In this document: piece after piece, positions 1-10,281 of the stretch | Position numbering within the stretch: position 1 is the first letter of the stretch | Layout of the letters: each line of letters starts with the position of its first letter | The notes under the pieces: model-generated | The model's input: the letters and a program-made list of their open reading frames with translations, nothing else | Databases searched by the model: none | Told to the model about the DNA's origin: nothing | Made by a program: the position numbers and the translations under genes | Origin: Bordetella sp. H567 | Lineage (GTDB): Bacteria > Pseudomonadota > Gammaproteobacteria > Burkholderiales > Burkholderiaceae_B | Direction: 5' to 3' | DNA: 64,000 nucleotides | Assembly (NCBI RefSeq): GCF_001704295.1 | Contig: NZ_CP012334.1 | Location: forward strand, 5,282,084-5,346,083

Positions 1-39
1 CTGCCCAATGGCCCCTCAGGGGTACACCAACGTCCGCCT

Positions 40-1845
40 CTATCGGATCGCAGCCTGAAACAAAGGCACCACATCCCCGTCGTGCCCATTGTCTTCTGTC
101 AATCGTAATGTCTCGTTGTCGTGAGAAGACCAGACGGCTACGGGGTGTCGGGAAGCAGATAGAGACAACGAAACTTGGACCGGTACTTCGGGGCTTACCA
201 CCAAGGGGTGGTCGAGCAGGAAATAGGCAGGCTGATTATCCTGCGCCTCCGCCACGTCTACAGTCCCTGTGGCACACTCGGTGTGACAGATGCGCAATGT
301 AAGAACACCGTCCGAAGCGCCTGCATAGGTTCCCAAGATAAAAGTAGCCGCGTTCAAACTTCCATTGGCCTGTGGAACGTATTCGGCGGTGACTACATCA
401 CCGCTCTTCATCGCGAGAGGCACCCAGTGCCTCTGGCTCGGCAACGGCCGGGCATAGCTAGGGTCATGCAGCCAATACCGATCAATTAGCGCGACGGTCA
501 TTACGTAGGCACCGGCGATCAGGAAAGCCGCGTAGACGGCCATGCTCACGCCCTTAAACGCCCGGCTCTGCTTTGTCGGGACGCCGCAAAGTGAATACGC
601 GAGTAGTAACGCGGGTATATGAAGATAGCGACCTTGTACGCCCTCGATAAAGGTACTGGGAAATGGCGTCCACGTCACCGTCAGCGCCGCGAACACAAGC
701 ACGCTGGAAGCGAACGCACAAAATACCAGGCTAAGCCTGCCCAGACGCTCACCCTGGGTCCCCCTCTCCCACTTCGTGGAAAGGACCGCTAGCAACAACA
801 AGGCAAGGGTGGCGAAAATGAGGTACAGCTGGGGAAGATAGACATCAAGGTAGCCCAGACGGCCGATGAATGTATCGCGATAAAATCGCCATCCTATCGA
901 CAGCGTATGCAGCAGCAACCGTACGAACTCTTCCGGGTGAGTCAAATAATGCCGAAGTATATGAATGGTGGAAACGTTTCGCACTACCCGTTCGTCATGC
1001 ACGGCGAGTAGGGCATAAACGGTCCAAAGGACCGCGCAGAGCAAGACCGCCGCAGCTGCGATCGAGCATGCCCGACTTCTCCTCTGCCAAGCCAAGATAA
1101 ACGGCAAGATAACAAGAGGAAGGGCGTGTGCTCGGCTGCTCGCCAGTACAAAGACAACCAGGCACAATACGATGATGCGTGCACCGTCTCGATCGGCGTC
1201 GCGACCAGAGAGGAGCGACAAAAAGCTGCTCGCGGCCAACATACACAAGCCCAACGAAAGCGCATCGATCGTGGCCGAGATAGCCTGGAAAACGACCATA
1301 GGCATGGTCAGCAGGGCCGTAACGGCAAAACTGGGCCTTACCAGGCGGATGGAAAGTACCACGAGCAGTGCGGAACATGTGAACGCGAATAGCCGTGCCA
1401 ATTGATAACTGTGATCGATCGACAGATCCGAGTATCGGCCAATAGCGAACGCGACTGCCTGCGGAATATAGATCGCGGGGAAGTAATAGCCAGTTCCTGC
1501 ATACTGCGCCCAGGACTCCGTGCCCGCCCATTCTATTTGAGGAAGAACAGCGCGCGCGAGAGCGGAATCCATCTGCGCACCGACACCCACACCATGAAAT
1601 AGGGAGATGAAGCGCAACAGTCCATCATCGACAGGGCCACCAGAGCCGCCAGGTCCAGTCTCGAGCAGCACATGGCCCTTCGACAGGCGATATGCCCGCT
1701 CGAGATGCGATTGTTCGTCAGGCGATTGGCCAGGAGGAATGATTGCGCTGAGAATGAAGCATGCTGCTAGCAGACCGACTATTGCGGCGTACAGGGGAAT
1801 GTCGCCGAACACGCTGTTTCGCGTCTGTGCCGCCTCTGTTGCCAT
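40..1845 (-). CDS. DUF2142 family polytopic membrane protein
   Basis: A 601-residue protein with about a dozen hydrophobic segments, the first at about residues 18-36. It is followed by the PPGQSPDEQSH stretch (residues 37-47), which resembles the conserved N-terminal motif of DUF2142 proteins. Members of that family sit in polysaccharide clusters and are thought to be inner-membrane glycosyltransferases or ligases; the exact reaction is unknown. It is the last gene of the O-antigen operon, 28 bp after wzt. The ATG at 1845 was chosen because the earlier in-frame ATGs lie inside wzt. Assignment to surface glycan assembly rests mainly on context. Confidence 0.75.
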   Translation of the reverse strand: MATEAAQTRNSVFGDIPLYAAIVGLLAACFILSAIIPPGQSPDEQSHLERAYRLSKGHVLLETGPGGSGGPVDDGLLRFISLFHGVGVGAQMDSALARAVLPQIEWAGTESWAQYAGTGYYFPAIYIPQAVAFAIGRYSDLSIDHSYQLARLFAFTCSALLVVLSIRLVRPSFAVTALLTMPMVVFQAISATIDALSLGLCMLAASSFLSLLSGRDADRDGARIIVLCLVVFVLASSRAHALPLVILPFILAWQRRSRACSIAAAAVLLCAVLWTVYALLAVHDERVVRNVSTIHILRHYLTHPEEFVRLLLHTLSIGWRFYRDTFIGRLGYLDVYLPQLYLIFATLALLLLAVLSTKWERGTQGERLGRLSLVFCAFASSVLVFAALTVTWTPFPSTFIEGVQGRYLHIPALLLAYSLCGVPTKQSRAFKGVSMAVYAAFLIAGAYVMTVALIDRYWLHDPSYARPLPSQRHWVPLAMKSGDVVTAEYVPQANGSLNAATFILGTYAGASDGVLTLRICHTECATGTVDVAEAQDNQPAYFLLDHPLVVSPEVPVQVSLSLSASRHPVAVWSSHDNETLRLTEDNGHDGDVVPLFQAAIR

Positions 1846-1873
1846 CGCGTCTGGATCCTGATTAACAGCAGGC

Positions 1874-2614
1874 TTAAGCGAAATAGGCCCGTGCCACATC
1901 ACCCACATCGCCATGCATCCGGATCTTCCCATGTTCGAGCCACATGGCCTTGTTGCATGTACGCAGCAATAGGTCGGAAGAATGCGTTGCAAGCACAAGG
2001 ATATTGGTTGACTGGACCAGTTCCGTCATTCGCTCTTCGGCCTTATGCTTGAAACCTTCATCACCGACCGAAAGCCATTCGTCCATCAAGAGAATTTCGG
2101 GACGTACGATGGTGGATACCGCGAACGCCAAGCGCAGGTGCATACCGGTGGAATACGTACGTACCGGCATGTCGATAAAGTCGCCCAGCTCCGAAAATTC
2201 GATGATGTTGCCGAGCTCGTTGTCGATTTTCCTTTTGTCCATACCGAGCAGCGCACCGCGGATATATATGTTCTCCCTGCCGGTGGCCTCTGGATCAATG
2301 CCCAGGGATATGTCGATCAGGGAGCCGAGTTCTCCCCGGATGCGGGCCTGGCCGGTAGAGGGCGAGTACACACCGCTAAGCAGCCGAAGCAGGGTGCTTT
2401 TCCCCGCGCCGTTGTGTCCGACCAGACCCAAGCGGTCACCGTCGCCCAGTGAGAATGTCAGCCCTTCCAGAGCTCGGACAATGACTCGGCCCTGCTGGTC
2501 CGCTCCGAGCTGCCCGCCCGTAGCAACCTGGAGCAACCGCTTCTTGAGCGACCGGCCGCTGGCGTTGTAGATGGGGAAATCGACGCAGACGTCGGTAAAT
2601 TCGATAGAAGCCAT
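1874..2614 (-). CDS. wzt: ABC transporter ATP-binding protein for O-antigen/polysaccharide export (Wzt)
   Basis: A 246-residue ATPase that powers export of an undecaprenyl-linked polysaccharide across the inner membrane with Wzm. Walker A is GHNGAGKST at residues 66-74, the signature region is YSTGM, and Walker B with its extension reads ILLMDEWLSVGD, typical of the Wzt/TagH subgroup. The protein stops just after the nucleotide-binding domain, so it lacks the C-terminal carbohydrate-binding domain of long Wzt proteins; recognition of a capped chain by Wzt itself is therefore unlikely. A TTG at 2623 overlaps the wzm stop and could be used instead of the ATG at 2614. Confidence 0.92.
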   Translation of the reverse strand: MASIEFTDVCVDFPIYNASGRSLKKRLLQVATGGQLGADQQGRVIVRALEGLTFSLGDGDRLGLVGHNGAGKSTLLRLLSGVYSPSTGQARIRGELGSLIDISLGIDPEATGRENIYIRGALLGMDKRKIDNELGNIIEFSELGDFIDMPVRTYSTGMHLRLAFAVSTIVRPEILLMDEWLSVGDEGFKHKAEERMTELVQSTNILVLATHSSDLLLRTCNKAMWLEHGKIRMHGDVGDVARAYFA

Positions 2615-2619
2615 GTAGG

Positions 2620-3420
2620 TCAAAGCCAGTATGCGATGCGCCGCTTATAGCGGCCGTAGACGAAAAGAGCAACCAGCCACCCGCACAAAGCCATAGCGAC
2701 CGAAGCGATCCAATTGAAGGCCGTCGGCATTTCTCCAAGGATAGGCGCGCGTACGACCTGCAATAGGTGATAGCAGGGATTGAAATCGAGCAGATAAAGG
2801 GTCGCTCGCATCGGGAGATGCGCAGGCATCCACATGATAGGCGTCAGATAAAAAACCACCTGAAGAACGCTCGCAACGATCTGCGGCAAATCTCTGTAGC
2901 GCGCACACAGAACGGCAAGAATGAGGGCAACCCATGCCCCGTTGATGCATGCCAGGACAAAACCGGGAATAGCCAGCAAGGCCACCCAACTCACGGGCTT
3001 GGCAAGCACAATGAATATAAGCGGCAGGATGACCACGTTATGAGCAAGAATTACTATATTCCTCCATATCATTCTGAGGATATGGACGAATAGAGGAATG
3101 GGTAGCTGCTTGATGATCCCATCCGCGGTGATGAAACCCATGCAGCCCTCCGTGACCACGGAGGAGACGAAACTCCACAATATTATCCCTGCAGCCACGA
3201 ACGGCAGGAACTCATGCATCGGAGAATTGAAAATCTGCCCGAACACAAGACCGATGGTGCCGATCATGACGCCCATGCTGATAGTGAGCCAAAACGGCCC
3301 CAGAGCTGATCGGCGATACCGCTGCCGTACGTCTTGCCAGCCCAGTATCCCAACGAGCGAATAACGTTTGATCCCGGCCACGATGTCCGAGAGCGCGATT
3401 CTTAATAATCCAGTCTGCAT
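2620..3420 (-). CDS. wzm: ABC-2 type polysaccharide export permease (Wzm)
   Basis: A 266-residue ABC-2 permease with six predicted membrane segments. The cytoplasmic N-terminal stretch LGWQDVRQRYRRSALGPFW is characteristic of Wzm/KpsM/TagG proteins. It forms the channel through which the assembled lipid-linked glycan is exported. It sits directly upstream of wzt with touching reading frames, so the two are probably translated together. Presence of Wzm/Wzt, and absence of Wzx and Wzy genes here, indicates ABC-transporter-dependent O-antigen assembly. Confidence 0.92.
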   Translation of the reverse strand: MQTGLLRIALSDIVAGIKRYSLVGILGWQDVRQRYRRSALGPFWLTISMGVMIGTIGLVFGQIFNSPMHEFLPFVAAGIILWSFVSSVVTEGCMGFITADGIIKQLPIPLFVHILRMIWRNIVILAHNVVILPLIFIVLAKPVSWVALLAIPGFVLACINGAWVALILAVLCARYRDLPQIVASVLQVVFYLTPIMWMPAHLPMRATLYLLDFNPCYHLLQVVRAPILGEMPTAFNWIASVAMALCGWLVALFVYGRYKRRIAYWL

Positions 3421-3501
3421 CGATATACAATTTGATGTTGGTCGATAGGTGACGACAGCGTCATTTTGTCAGTCGATCACCCCTAGGGACACGGCGAGCC
3501 T

Positions 3502-3840
3502 CTATGCCCGGACGGCGACGAGGATCCCGATGATGATCAGCGCGACGCCCGCGAAATACTGGGCGTGGAACCGTTCGCCGAATACGAAGTGGCTCGCAAT
3601 GGGAACAAGGACGAATGCCAGCGCCATAAAGGGATAGACCCGACCCAGCTCCACTTTCTGGAGCACCCATATCCATGCGATGGTAGTCACCCCGTATAAC
3701 GCCAGCGCACAGAACAGCGTCGTGGCCGTACTAACGGCAAAGAAACTACCGGTACGTTGCAGAGAGGCGGCGCAAAGCTTGAAAAGAATCTGACCTGCAG
3801 CAATGCCGAGTACACAGAGGATCGATACGAAGTAGGTCAT
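3502..3840 (-). CDS. Small EamA/SMR-like four-helix membrane protein, possible glycolipid flippase
   Basis: A 112-residue protein of four hydrophobic helices, matching the half-size EamA/SMR fold seen in ArnE/ArnF and small multidrug transporters. Its start overlaps the stop of the upstream GT2 gene by 4 bp (ATGA). A DPM1/ArnC-like GT2 enzyme paired with a small four-helix protein recalls systems that make an undecaprenyl-phosphate-linked sugar and flip it for periplasmic glycan decoration. That role is inferred; the sequence alone does not exclude a drug-efflux-type protein. Confidence 0.7.
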   Translation of the reverse strand: MTYFVSILCVLGIAAGQILFKLCAASLQRTGSFFAVSTATTLFCALALYGVTTIAWIWVLQKVELGRVYPFMALAFVLVPIASHFVFGERFHAQYFAGVALIIIGILVAVRA

Positions 3841-4844
3841 GGGTGCTGTTTACTCTGCGGAGAGAGGGCCGTCGACAAGCTTTGAAAAGGCCGTTTGGGC
3901 ACGGCCGCTATGTCATGCCCAATAAAGGCCAGAATGAATTGGACTCCAAGCAATATCGGCGTGACGGCCAACATCACAGTACCGCTGGCGGTAGTGACCC
4001 CTCTGGCACTGGACTCCGACCAATGAATCGCGGCGTAAATCAACCCGAAAACCAACATGAGAAGGCCCAGTGGAAGCTGAATGGACGCTAGCGACATGTC
4101 CCGTAGGTAGTAGTTATAGAACAGACGTTTGAAGAAATTTCGAACGTGTTTGACCGCAAAGTCGCCCATAATTTGACCTATCCGCAGGTTGCTTACCTCA
4201 TCGCCGTACTTCGCGGCCATGGGAATGTCGACCACGACGGCACGAAGCGTATTTAGGCGGAACAGCATGTCAGTTTCAAAGAAATAGCGGCGGCTAATTT
4301 TATCGAAAGGGAGGTGGCGCGCCACCTCCACATGGATGGCAGTGTAACCATTGGTGGGATCGAATAAGTCCCAGTACCCAGAGGACAGCTTCGTTAAGAA
4401 AGAAAGTGCGGCATTGCCTATAAGGCGTACCAGTGGCATTGTTCGCACCTTTTCTAGATCAAAGAAACGGTTGCCCTTGGTATAGTCGGCTTCGCCGGCG
4501 AGAATGGGTGTTACAAAACTCGATATCAAGCCCGGATCCATCTGCCCGTCGCCGTCAATCTTGACAATAACGTCCATGCCATCCGCTATTGCGGCTGCAT
4601 AGCCCGTCATCACCGCACCTCCCACGCCCTGATTCTCTATGTGACGGATTACCCGCACCCTTGGATCAGCGCAGTTAGCGAGTACGTAGTCTCCAGAACT
4701 TTCGGGGCACATATCGTCAACGACATAAATGCGAGCCACCTCGGCGCCGATAGCAGCGATGACGTCCAGCACATGCGCGCGGACCTTATAACTAGGTATG
4801 ACGACCGCAATGTGAGGGTCGCATTTTGTCAAGCCCATTTCCAT
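3837..4844 (-). CDS. Family 2 glycosyltransferase with C-terminal membrane helices (DPM1/ArnC-like)
   Basis: A 335-residue protein. The N-terminal GT2 domain opens with IAVVIPSYKV near residue 13, carries the nucleotide-binding VVDDMCPE, and has a metal-binding DGDGQMD. Two hydrophobic segments follow after about residue 245, around the LPLGLLMLVFGLIYA stretch, as in dolichyl/undecaprenyl-phosphate sugar transferases. It probably transfers a sugar from a nucleotide donor to undecaprenyl phosphate. Translational coupling to the following small membrane protein supports that. An ATG two codons inside the frame is an alternative start. Confidence 0.82.
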   Translation of the reverse strand: MEMGLTKCDPHIAVVIPSYKVRAHVLDVIAAIGAEVARIYVVDDMCPESSGDYVLANCADPRVRVIRHIENQGVGGAVMTGYAAAIADGMDVIVKIDGDGQMDPGLISSFVTPILAGEADYTKGNRFFDLEKVRTMPLVRLIGNAALSFLTKLSSGYWDLFDPTNGYTAIHVEVARHLPFDKISRRYFFETDMLFRLNTLRAVVVDIPMAAKYGDEVSNLRIGQIMGDFAVKHVRNFFKRLFYNYYLRDMSLASIQLPLGLLMLVFGLIYAAIHWSESSARGVTTASGTVMLAVTPILLGVQFILAFIGHDIAAVPKRPFQSLSTALSPQSKQHP

Positions 4845-4857
4845 TTTTGTCGCCTTA

Positions 4858-6855
4858 CTATTCCTGCCGAATGTACTGTTCCGATGATGACGCGGGTCTA
4901 TGCGAACCGCCGTCTAGCGGTTCACGCGGCCATTGTCCTTCCCCCGGCACGATCGGCATCCTCGGAGGCCACGCGTAAGAGAAGTCTTCATATTCGAGGG
5001 TGAGATTTGGGTTGTACGCTGGATCCGCATCCAAAATGTTGCTCCAACGTTCCTTGAAGGCGCTTACGTCGGACACCTGGGAATTATCCTTTACGCATTC
5101 GCTCCCGCTCATGCCGCCATCATGGCGGTAGAGCTGTGCATACGAGGCATAAACGTTTCTATACCCAGCCTGGAGCACCCTTATGCAAAAGTCGGCGGAC
5201 GATGTCAACGATGGATGTGCCTCCTGCAGCCCACCTGCCTGAAGATAGACCGATCTTCGAATCGCTAGGCACTCTGTAGCAACTGCCGATACGCATTGAG
5301 TTGCGCGCGCGCGCCCAAAATATCCTGGATGGTCTGCAGGAAAGCCGCTGAAGCCGTATCCCGCGATGCCACCAATGCCTAGTATCATGCCGGCATGGAA
5401 CACAGTCTGGTCGGCTCGCAATAAACGCGCTCCGACGGCGCCCACGCCGGACTGTATCGCGTGGGATATCATTTCGCCAAGCCATTCGGCGTCGACCGCC
5501 TCGATATGGCTATCCACCAAAACGACAAATTCTGCACTTGATCGGGCAACGGCAAAGTTGCACGCCGCGGCGTGGCCTGGATGATCCGCCTTGACAGTGC
5601 GAATCCGCCCGTCGCAGCTCAATTGCGTGAGGTCCGTCATGTCATCTCGCGAGCCAGTCGTATTGCTCACGATCAACACCTCATAGTTTGAATATGCGGT
5701 GTGTGCCAATATGCTGCTCACACATCTTCTTAGATTGCTTAGCTGAGCGCCGACCGGAATAATGACGGAAACGCTCGGTTCCGTGGAGGATAGCGCGAAG
5801 CGCGTACGGTAGAGGCCATGCGGCTGGATTTCAACCGCGCCTATGATTCCGCGACGCTGCAGATGCTCGTTCAGCGCCCTTTCGCCGGCATCTAACGCAT
5901 AGGGTTTGGTCTCACCCGCCTTGGCGGTACTGGCAGCGTGCACACGCCAGTGATAGAGCACCCTTGGAACATGGACGATCTGGGATGGCGCGAGACGTTC
6001 AGTGCATCGCAGCGCTAAGTCGTAGTCCTGCGATCCTTCAAAACCCTCCCGAAAGCTGCCAACGTCACGCACAAGATCCAAGCGATAGGCGCCTAAATGC
6101 GAGATCATGTTCTGCGACAGAAACAGCTCGTAGTTCCAATCCGGCTTGAAGTAGGGATCGCGGCGTATGCCCCGCTGGGTGATCTTGTCTTCGTCGGAGT
6201 AAACGATACCCGCATCGGGCACACGATTGATAGCTTCGGCGATCCAGAACAGCGCGTGTTCGGCGAGCAGGTCATCATGGTCAAGCAATGCGATCCATTC
6301 AGACTCGGCCAGGGCGAGCGCAGTATTAGAGGCCGCCGAGATGTGTCCGTTGCGCTCGCGGAACGCGACTTTGATGCGCCTATCCGCCGACTTATAACGC
6401 TCCAGTAGCCGACGTACTTCCGGGTCCGTCGACGCATCATCCGCGATGCAAAGCTCCCAGTGCGGATAGATCTGCCGACGCACGGATTCGATCGCCTGCT
6501 CGAGCCAAGCCGCCACAGGGTTATAGACGGGCATCAGGACAGCGATGCGAGGCTTCGCCGACAGCGCCTCGCTGGCTTGCGCTAGAGAAAGCCTACGCTG
6601 CTCGTCCAGGGTGTCGTAGCGCTCCACCCAAGCCGCGTAGTCGACCCGGCTGATCGCGGCGCGGTTTCTGACCATATGCCGCATATGGGCAACACCACGG
6701 CGGATACCCGCCAGCCCTTCACGGCGATAGATGCTCAACGCACGGCCAGCCAGCTGGTACACCCCGCCCTTCTGCGCGATACCACGCCGCACCGTTCCCA
6801 TGACATGGAACAGTCGACGGAGCTGCGCTTGGGCTTGGTGCCAGAATGCCTTCAT
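4858..6855 (-). CDS. Tandem-domain family 2 glycosyltransferase
   Basis: A 665-residue protein with two GT2 domains. The first starts near residue 102 (PRIAVLMPVYN) and has nucleotide- and metal-binding residues IADDASTD and LLDHDD (about 191-195). The second starts near residue 360 (SVSVIIPV), but where an acidic DxD is expected it reads LVDSHIEA, so its metal site looks altered. The double domain resembles bifunctional O-antigen or rhamnan glycosyltransferases. The ATG at 6855 lies 4 bp beyond the rfbC stop; the in-frame extension upstream only overlaps rfbC and is not protein-like. Donor and linkage cannot be read from the sequence; rhamnose is likely given the rml genes. Confidence 0.85.
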   Translation of the reverse strand: MKAFWHQAQAQLRRLFHVMGTVRRGIAQKGGVYQLAGRALSIYRREGLAGIRRGVAHMRHMVRNRAAISRVDYAAWVERYDTLDEQRRLSLAQASEALSAKPRIAVLMPVYNPVAAWLEQAIESVRRQIYPHWELCIADDASTDPEVRRLLERYKSADRRIKVAFRERNGHISAASNTALALAESEWIALLDHDDLLAEHALFWIAEAINRVPDAGIVYSDEDKITQRGIRRDPYFKPDWNYELFLSQNMISHLGAYRLDLVRDVGSFREGFEGSQDYDLALRCTERLAPSQIVHVPRVLYHWRVHAASTAKAGETKPYALDAGERALNEHLQRRGIIGAVEIQPHGLYRTRFALSSTEPSVSVIIPVGAQLSNLRRCVSSILAHTAYSNYEVLIVSNTTGSRDDMTDLTQLSCDGRIRTVKADHPGHAAACNFAVARSSAEFVVLVDSHIEAVDAEWLGEMISHAIQSGVGAVGARLLRADQTVFHAGMILGIGGIAGYGFSGFPADHPGYFGRARATQCVSAVATECLAIRRSVYLQAGGLQEAHPSLTSSADFCIRVLQAGYRNVYASYAQLYRHDGGMSGSECVKDNSQVSDVSAFKERWSNILDADPAYNPNLTLEYEDFSYAWPPRMPIVPGEGQWPREPLDGGSHRPASSSEQYIRQE

Positions 6856-6859
6856 GGAC

Positions 6860-7417
6860 CTATTGATACACGTCGGCTTCGCTGAAGCGACGGCCTTGCT
6901 GGTCCTTGGCCGACAACTGCACCGCAGCCCCTTGCAGCCGCGCCAGCGGCCAATCGATAGCCAGGGTGGCGTCGTTCCACACAATGGAGCGTTCAGCCTC
7001 GGGCGCGTAGTAGTCGGTGGTCTTGTAAAGAAATTCCGCGCTTTCCGAAACCACCAGGAACGCGTGACCAAAGCCTTCGGGTACCCAAAGCATACGCTTG
7101 TTGGCGGCGCTCAAGGCCTCGCCGACCCACTGCCCGAACGTCGGTGACGACTTACGCAAATCGACCGCGACGTCGTAGACTTCGCCCTGGACCACCCGCA
7201 CGAGTTTTCCTTGGGGTTGTTGGATCTGATAATGGATGCCACGCAGCACGCCCTTGACGGAACGCGAGTGGTTATCCTGCACGAAATCAACATCACGGCC
7301 TATCGCGTCCGCGAATTGACGACGATTGAAACTCTCGAAGAAGAATCCACGATCGTCGCCGAAGACCCGAGGTTCTAGGACGACCACATCGGGGATCGCT
7401 GTTGGGATAACCTTCAA
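6860..7417 (-). CDS. rfbC: dTDP-4-dehydrorhamnose 3,5-epimerase
   Basis: A 185-residue enzyme of normal length for RmlC, the third step of dTDP-L-rhamnose synthesis. The active-site signature GVLRGIHYQ, with the catalytic histidine, and the cupin stretch [10 protein letters not shown] are intact. It follows rfbA with a 4-bp overlap, which places it in the same operon. It supplies the 3,5-epimerised keto sugar that RfbD reduces. Confidence 0.97.
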   Translation of the reverse strand: MKVIPTAIPDVVVLEPRVFGDDRGFFFESFNRRQFADAIGRDVDFVQDNHSRSVKGVLRGIHYQIQQPQGKLVRVVQGEVYDVAVDLRKSSPTFGQWVGEALSAANKRMLWVPEGFGHAFLVVSESAEFLYKTTDYYAPEAERSIVWNDATLAIDWPLARLQGAAVQLSAKDQQGRRFSEADVYQ

Positions 7418-8316
7418 GACCGCACCTCATCTTTCAGCAGACGCAGCAGGTATTGACCGTACCCGTTCTTGGCGAGCGAGCTGGCAAGTTTTTCCAACTG
7501 CGCTATGTCGATAAACCCCCGGCGAAACGCAATTTCTTCGGGGCAGGCTACTTTGAGGCCCTGCCGGTGCTCGATAGTTTCGATAAAGTTGCTGGCTTCT
7601 ATCAAGCTTTCATGCGTCCCAGTATCCAGCCACGCATAACCCCGGCCCATGATCTCCACGTTCAATTGCCCACGCTCCAGATAGATCCGATTGGCGTCGG
7701 TGATCTCCAATTCGCCGCGCGGGGACGGTTGCAAGGACGCCGCGATGTCGCAAATCTGCTCATCGTAGAAATACAGCCCGGTAACGGCGTAATTTGACTT
7801 GGGCTTCGCCGGCTTCTCTTCCAAAGAAGTTGCCCGCCCGTCATCGTCGAACGCCACTACGCCGTAGCGCTCGGGATCCTGCACGTGATAGGCGAAAACC
7901 GTCGCACCTGCCTGTTGCGCGACGGCGCGTTCCAGTTGCGCGTGAAGGTCATGGCCGTAGAAAATATTGTCGCCCAGGACCAGCGCGGACGGCGCACCGT
8001 CCAGGAAATCCTTGCCGATGATAAATGCTTGAGCCAGGCCATCCGGACTGGGCTGCACGGCGTACTGCAGATTGATTCCCCACTCGCTTCCGTCACCGAG
8101 CAATTGCTGAAAGCGCGGCGTGTCTTGCGGTGTTGAGATGATCAGGATGTCCCGCAGCCCCCCCAGCATCAAGGTGGCCAACGGGTAATAGATCATCGGT
8201 TTGTCGTAAATCGGAAGCAGCTGCTTCGATACGGCTTTCGTTACCGGATAAAGCCGGGTGCCGGAACCGCCGGCCAGGATGATGCCTTTGCGTTGACGTA
8301 GCATGGTGGTGCTCAT
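7414..8316 (-). CDS. rfbA: Glucose-1-phosphate thymidylyltransferase
   Basis: A 300-residue RmlA, first enzyme of the dTDP-rhamnose pathway, which joins glucose-1-phosphate to dTTP. The nucleotidyltransferase signature [20 protein letters not shown] is present near residue 16, followed by YDKPMIYYP. Length and motifs are those of the functional family. The gene overlaps both neighbours by 4 bp (rfbD upstream, rfbC downstream). The ATG at 8304 is an alternative start. Confidence 0.97.
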   Translation of the reverse strand: MSTTMLRQRKGIILAGGSGTRLYPVTKAVSKQLLPIYDKPMIYYPLATLMLGGLRDILIISTPQDTPRFQQLLGDGSEWGINLQYAVQPSPDGLAQAFIIGKDFLDGAPSALVLGDNIFYGHDLHAQLERAVAQQAGATVFAYHVQDPERYGVVAFDDDGRATSLEEKPAKPKSNYAVTGLYFYDEQICDIAASLQPSPRGELEITDANRIYLERGQLNVEIMGRGYAWLDTGTHESLIEASNFIETIEHRQGLKVACPEEIAFRRGFIDIAQLEKLASSLAKNGYGQYLLRLLKDEVRS

Positions 8317-9212
8317 CTCTCAAGGATTTCAGTAAGCATGCGATCGACACCGGCTTCCCAGCCGGGCAAGGACAGGCCGAAGGACTGCTGCAGCAAGGTC
8401 GTATCAAGGCGCGAGTTCAAGGGCCGCTGCGCGGCGACCTTGTAGGCGCTCGACGGAATGGGCGCCACGGCTTGCAGTGGCGTCTTGAGCTCGACGCCGG
8501 CCTCCCTCGCCTTTTCCAGAACGAATCTGGCATAGGCGTACCACGATGTTTCTCCTGCCGCGACCAAATGGTAGGTGCCGCTCAAAGCGGGCGCCATACG
8601 AGCATGGACAATCGCATGAGCGGTCACGTCAGCAATCAGTTCGGCGCCCGTCGGCGCGCCTATCTGGTCATCGATGACCGATAGCGTTTCACGCTCACGT
8701 GCGAGTCTCAGCATGGTTTTGGCGAAGTTGCCGCCACGCGCCGCATAGACCCAGCTGGTACGGAATATCAGGTGCGGACAACCAGCCGCGTGAACTTGTT
8801 GTTCGCCGTCCAGCTTGGTACGCCCGTAGACGCTCAGGGGATGGGTCTTATCCCCTTCTTTCCAGGGCTGGTCCCCACTTCCGTCAAAAACATAGTCCGT
8901 GGAGTAATGTACCAACAGGGCGCCGTACTCGGCCGCCGCCCTGGCCAGCACACCGGGCCCATCGGCATTGATGCCACGTGCCACTTCAGGCTCACTTTCC
9001 GCCTTGTCAACGGCTGTATAGGCAGCGGCGTTGACGATTACATCCGGCTTTACCCGCTTGACCGTGGCCATGATCGCGGGCCCGTTGGCGAGGTCGCCGG
9101 ACAATTCACCGTGCCCCCGGCGGTCCAACGCGACGAGCTCGCCCAGGGGCGCCAGCGACCGCTGCAGCTCCCAACCGACTTGGCCATTTTTTCCCAGCAG
9201 CAGGATTTTCAC
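8313..9212 (-). CDS. rfbD: dTDP-4-dehydrorhamnose reductase
   Basis: A 299-residue NAD(P)-dependent reductase, the last step of dTDP-L-rhamnose synthesis. The glycine-rich [10 protein letters not shown] lies at the N terminus and the catalytic YGRTK (Y-x3-K) is intact. I start it at the GTG at 9212, because this gives the standard N terminus (KILLLGKNG) and a 4-bp GTGA overlap with the rfbB stop; the longer frame runs into rfbB. The gene order rfbB-D-A-C is the usual rml arrangement. Confidence 0.96.
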   Translation of the reverse strand: MKILLLGKNGQVGWELQRSLAPLGELVALDRRGHGELSGDLANGPAIMATVKRVKPDVIVNAAAYTAVDKAESEPEVARGINADGPGVLARAAAEYGALLVHYSTDYVFDGSGDQPWKEGDKTHPLSVYGRTKLDGEQQVHAAGCPHLIFRTSWVYAARGGNFAKTMLRLARERETLSVIDDQIGAPTGAELIADVTAHAIVHARMAPALSGTYHLVAAGETSWYAYARFVLEKAREAGVELKTPLQAVAPIPSSAYKVAAQRPLNSRLDTTLLQQSFGLSLPGWEAGVDRMLTEILER

Positions 9213-10279
9213 TGTTCGCGGCCCGCGTAGTTCTTTTTCACCCACTGCTGATACGCGCCGCTTTGGACGTTGGCGGTCCACTGGGTGTTTTCCAGATACC
9301 AGGCAACGGTCTTGCGAATACCGGACTCGAACGTTTCGGCGGGCTTCCAGCCGAGCTCGCGCTCTATTTTGCGAGCGTCAATGGCATAACGGCGGTCATG
9401 GCCGGGACGGTCACGTACGAATGTGATTTGATCAGCATAGGAGCGGCCATCCGCACGCGGCTTCATTTCATCGAGAATACCGCATATCGTTTTAACGACA
9501 TCCAGGTTCGGCTTTTCGTTCCACCCGCCGACGTTGTAGGTCTCGCCCAGTTTGCCCCCTGCCAGGACGGTCCGGATGGCCGAGCAGTGGTCTTTCACAT
9601 ACAGCCAGTCGCGTATTTGTTGTCCATCGCCGTAGATCGGCAAGGGTTTACCGTTAATCGCGTTCAGGATGACCAGTGGAACCAGCTTTTCCGGGAAGTG
9701 GTACGGCCCGTAGTTGTTGCTGCAATTCGTGGTCAGCACGGGTAGCCCGTAGGTGTGATGCCAAGCACGGACCAAGTGATCCGACGCGGCCTTGCTGGCG
9801 GAATAAGGGCTGTTCGGCTCGTACGGATTGGTTTCCGCAAACGGCCGGTCTTGGGGACCAAGAGAACCGTAAACTTCGTCCGTGGACACGTGCAGGAAGC
9901 GGAACGCAGACTTTTCGGTGTCCGAAAGGTTGGTCCAGTATCCTCGAACACTCTCCAGCAGATTAAAGGTGCCGACTACGTTGGTTTGGATAAACTCGCT
10001 CGGGCCGTCGATGGAACGGTCGACATGGGATTCGGCTGCAAAATTCACCACCGCCCTCGGCTTGCGGTCATGCAGCAGGCGCGAGATGATCGCGCGATCG
10101 CCGATGTCCGCCTGCACAAAGGTATAACCAGGGTGCCCGGCAAGCGAAGCAACGGTTTCCAGATTTCCGGCATAAGTCAACTTATCAACGTTGACCAGCG
10201 GCTCATCAGTCTGGGCGAACCAATCCAGCACATAATTGCCGCCAATAAAGCCGGCGCCACCCGTTACCAAAATCGTCAT
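9209..10279 (-). CDS. rfbB: dTDP-glucose 4,6-dehydratase
   Basis: A 356-residue extended SDR, second step of dTDP-L-rhamnose synthesis. It shows the NAD-binding [12 protein letters not shown] at the N terminus, the catalytic [11 protein letters not shown] motif and [11 protein letters not shown] (Y-x3-K). Length matches the family. It is followed by rfbD with a 4-bp overlap and preceded by a GT2 gene with a 2-bp gap, so expression must be operonic. Confidence 0.97.
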   Translation of the reverse strand: MTILVTGGAGFIGGNYVLDWFAQTDEPLVNVDKLTYAGNLETVASLAGHPGYTFVQADIGDRAIISRLLHDRKPRAVVNFAAESHVDRSIDGPSEFIQTNVVGTFNLLESVRGYWTNLSDTEKSAFRFLHVSTDEVYGSLGPQDRPFAETNPYEPNSPYSASKAASDHLVRAWHHTYGLPVLTTNCSNNYGPYHFPEKLVPLVILNAINGKPLPIYGDGQQIRDWLYVKDHCSAIRTVLAGGKLGETYNVGGWNEKPNLDVVKTICGILDEMKPRADGRSYADQITFVRDRPGHDRRYAIDARKIERELGWKPAETFESGIRKTVAWYLENTQWTANVQSGAYQQWVKKNYAGREQ

Positions 10280-10281
10280 GT

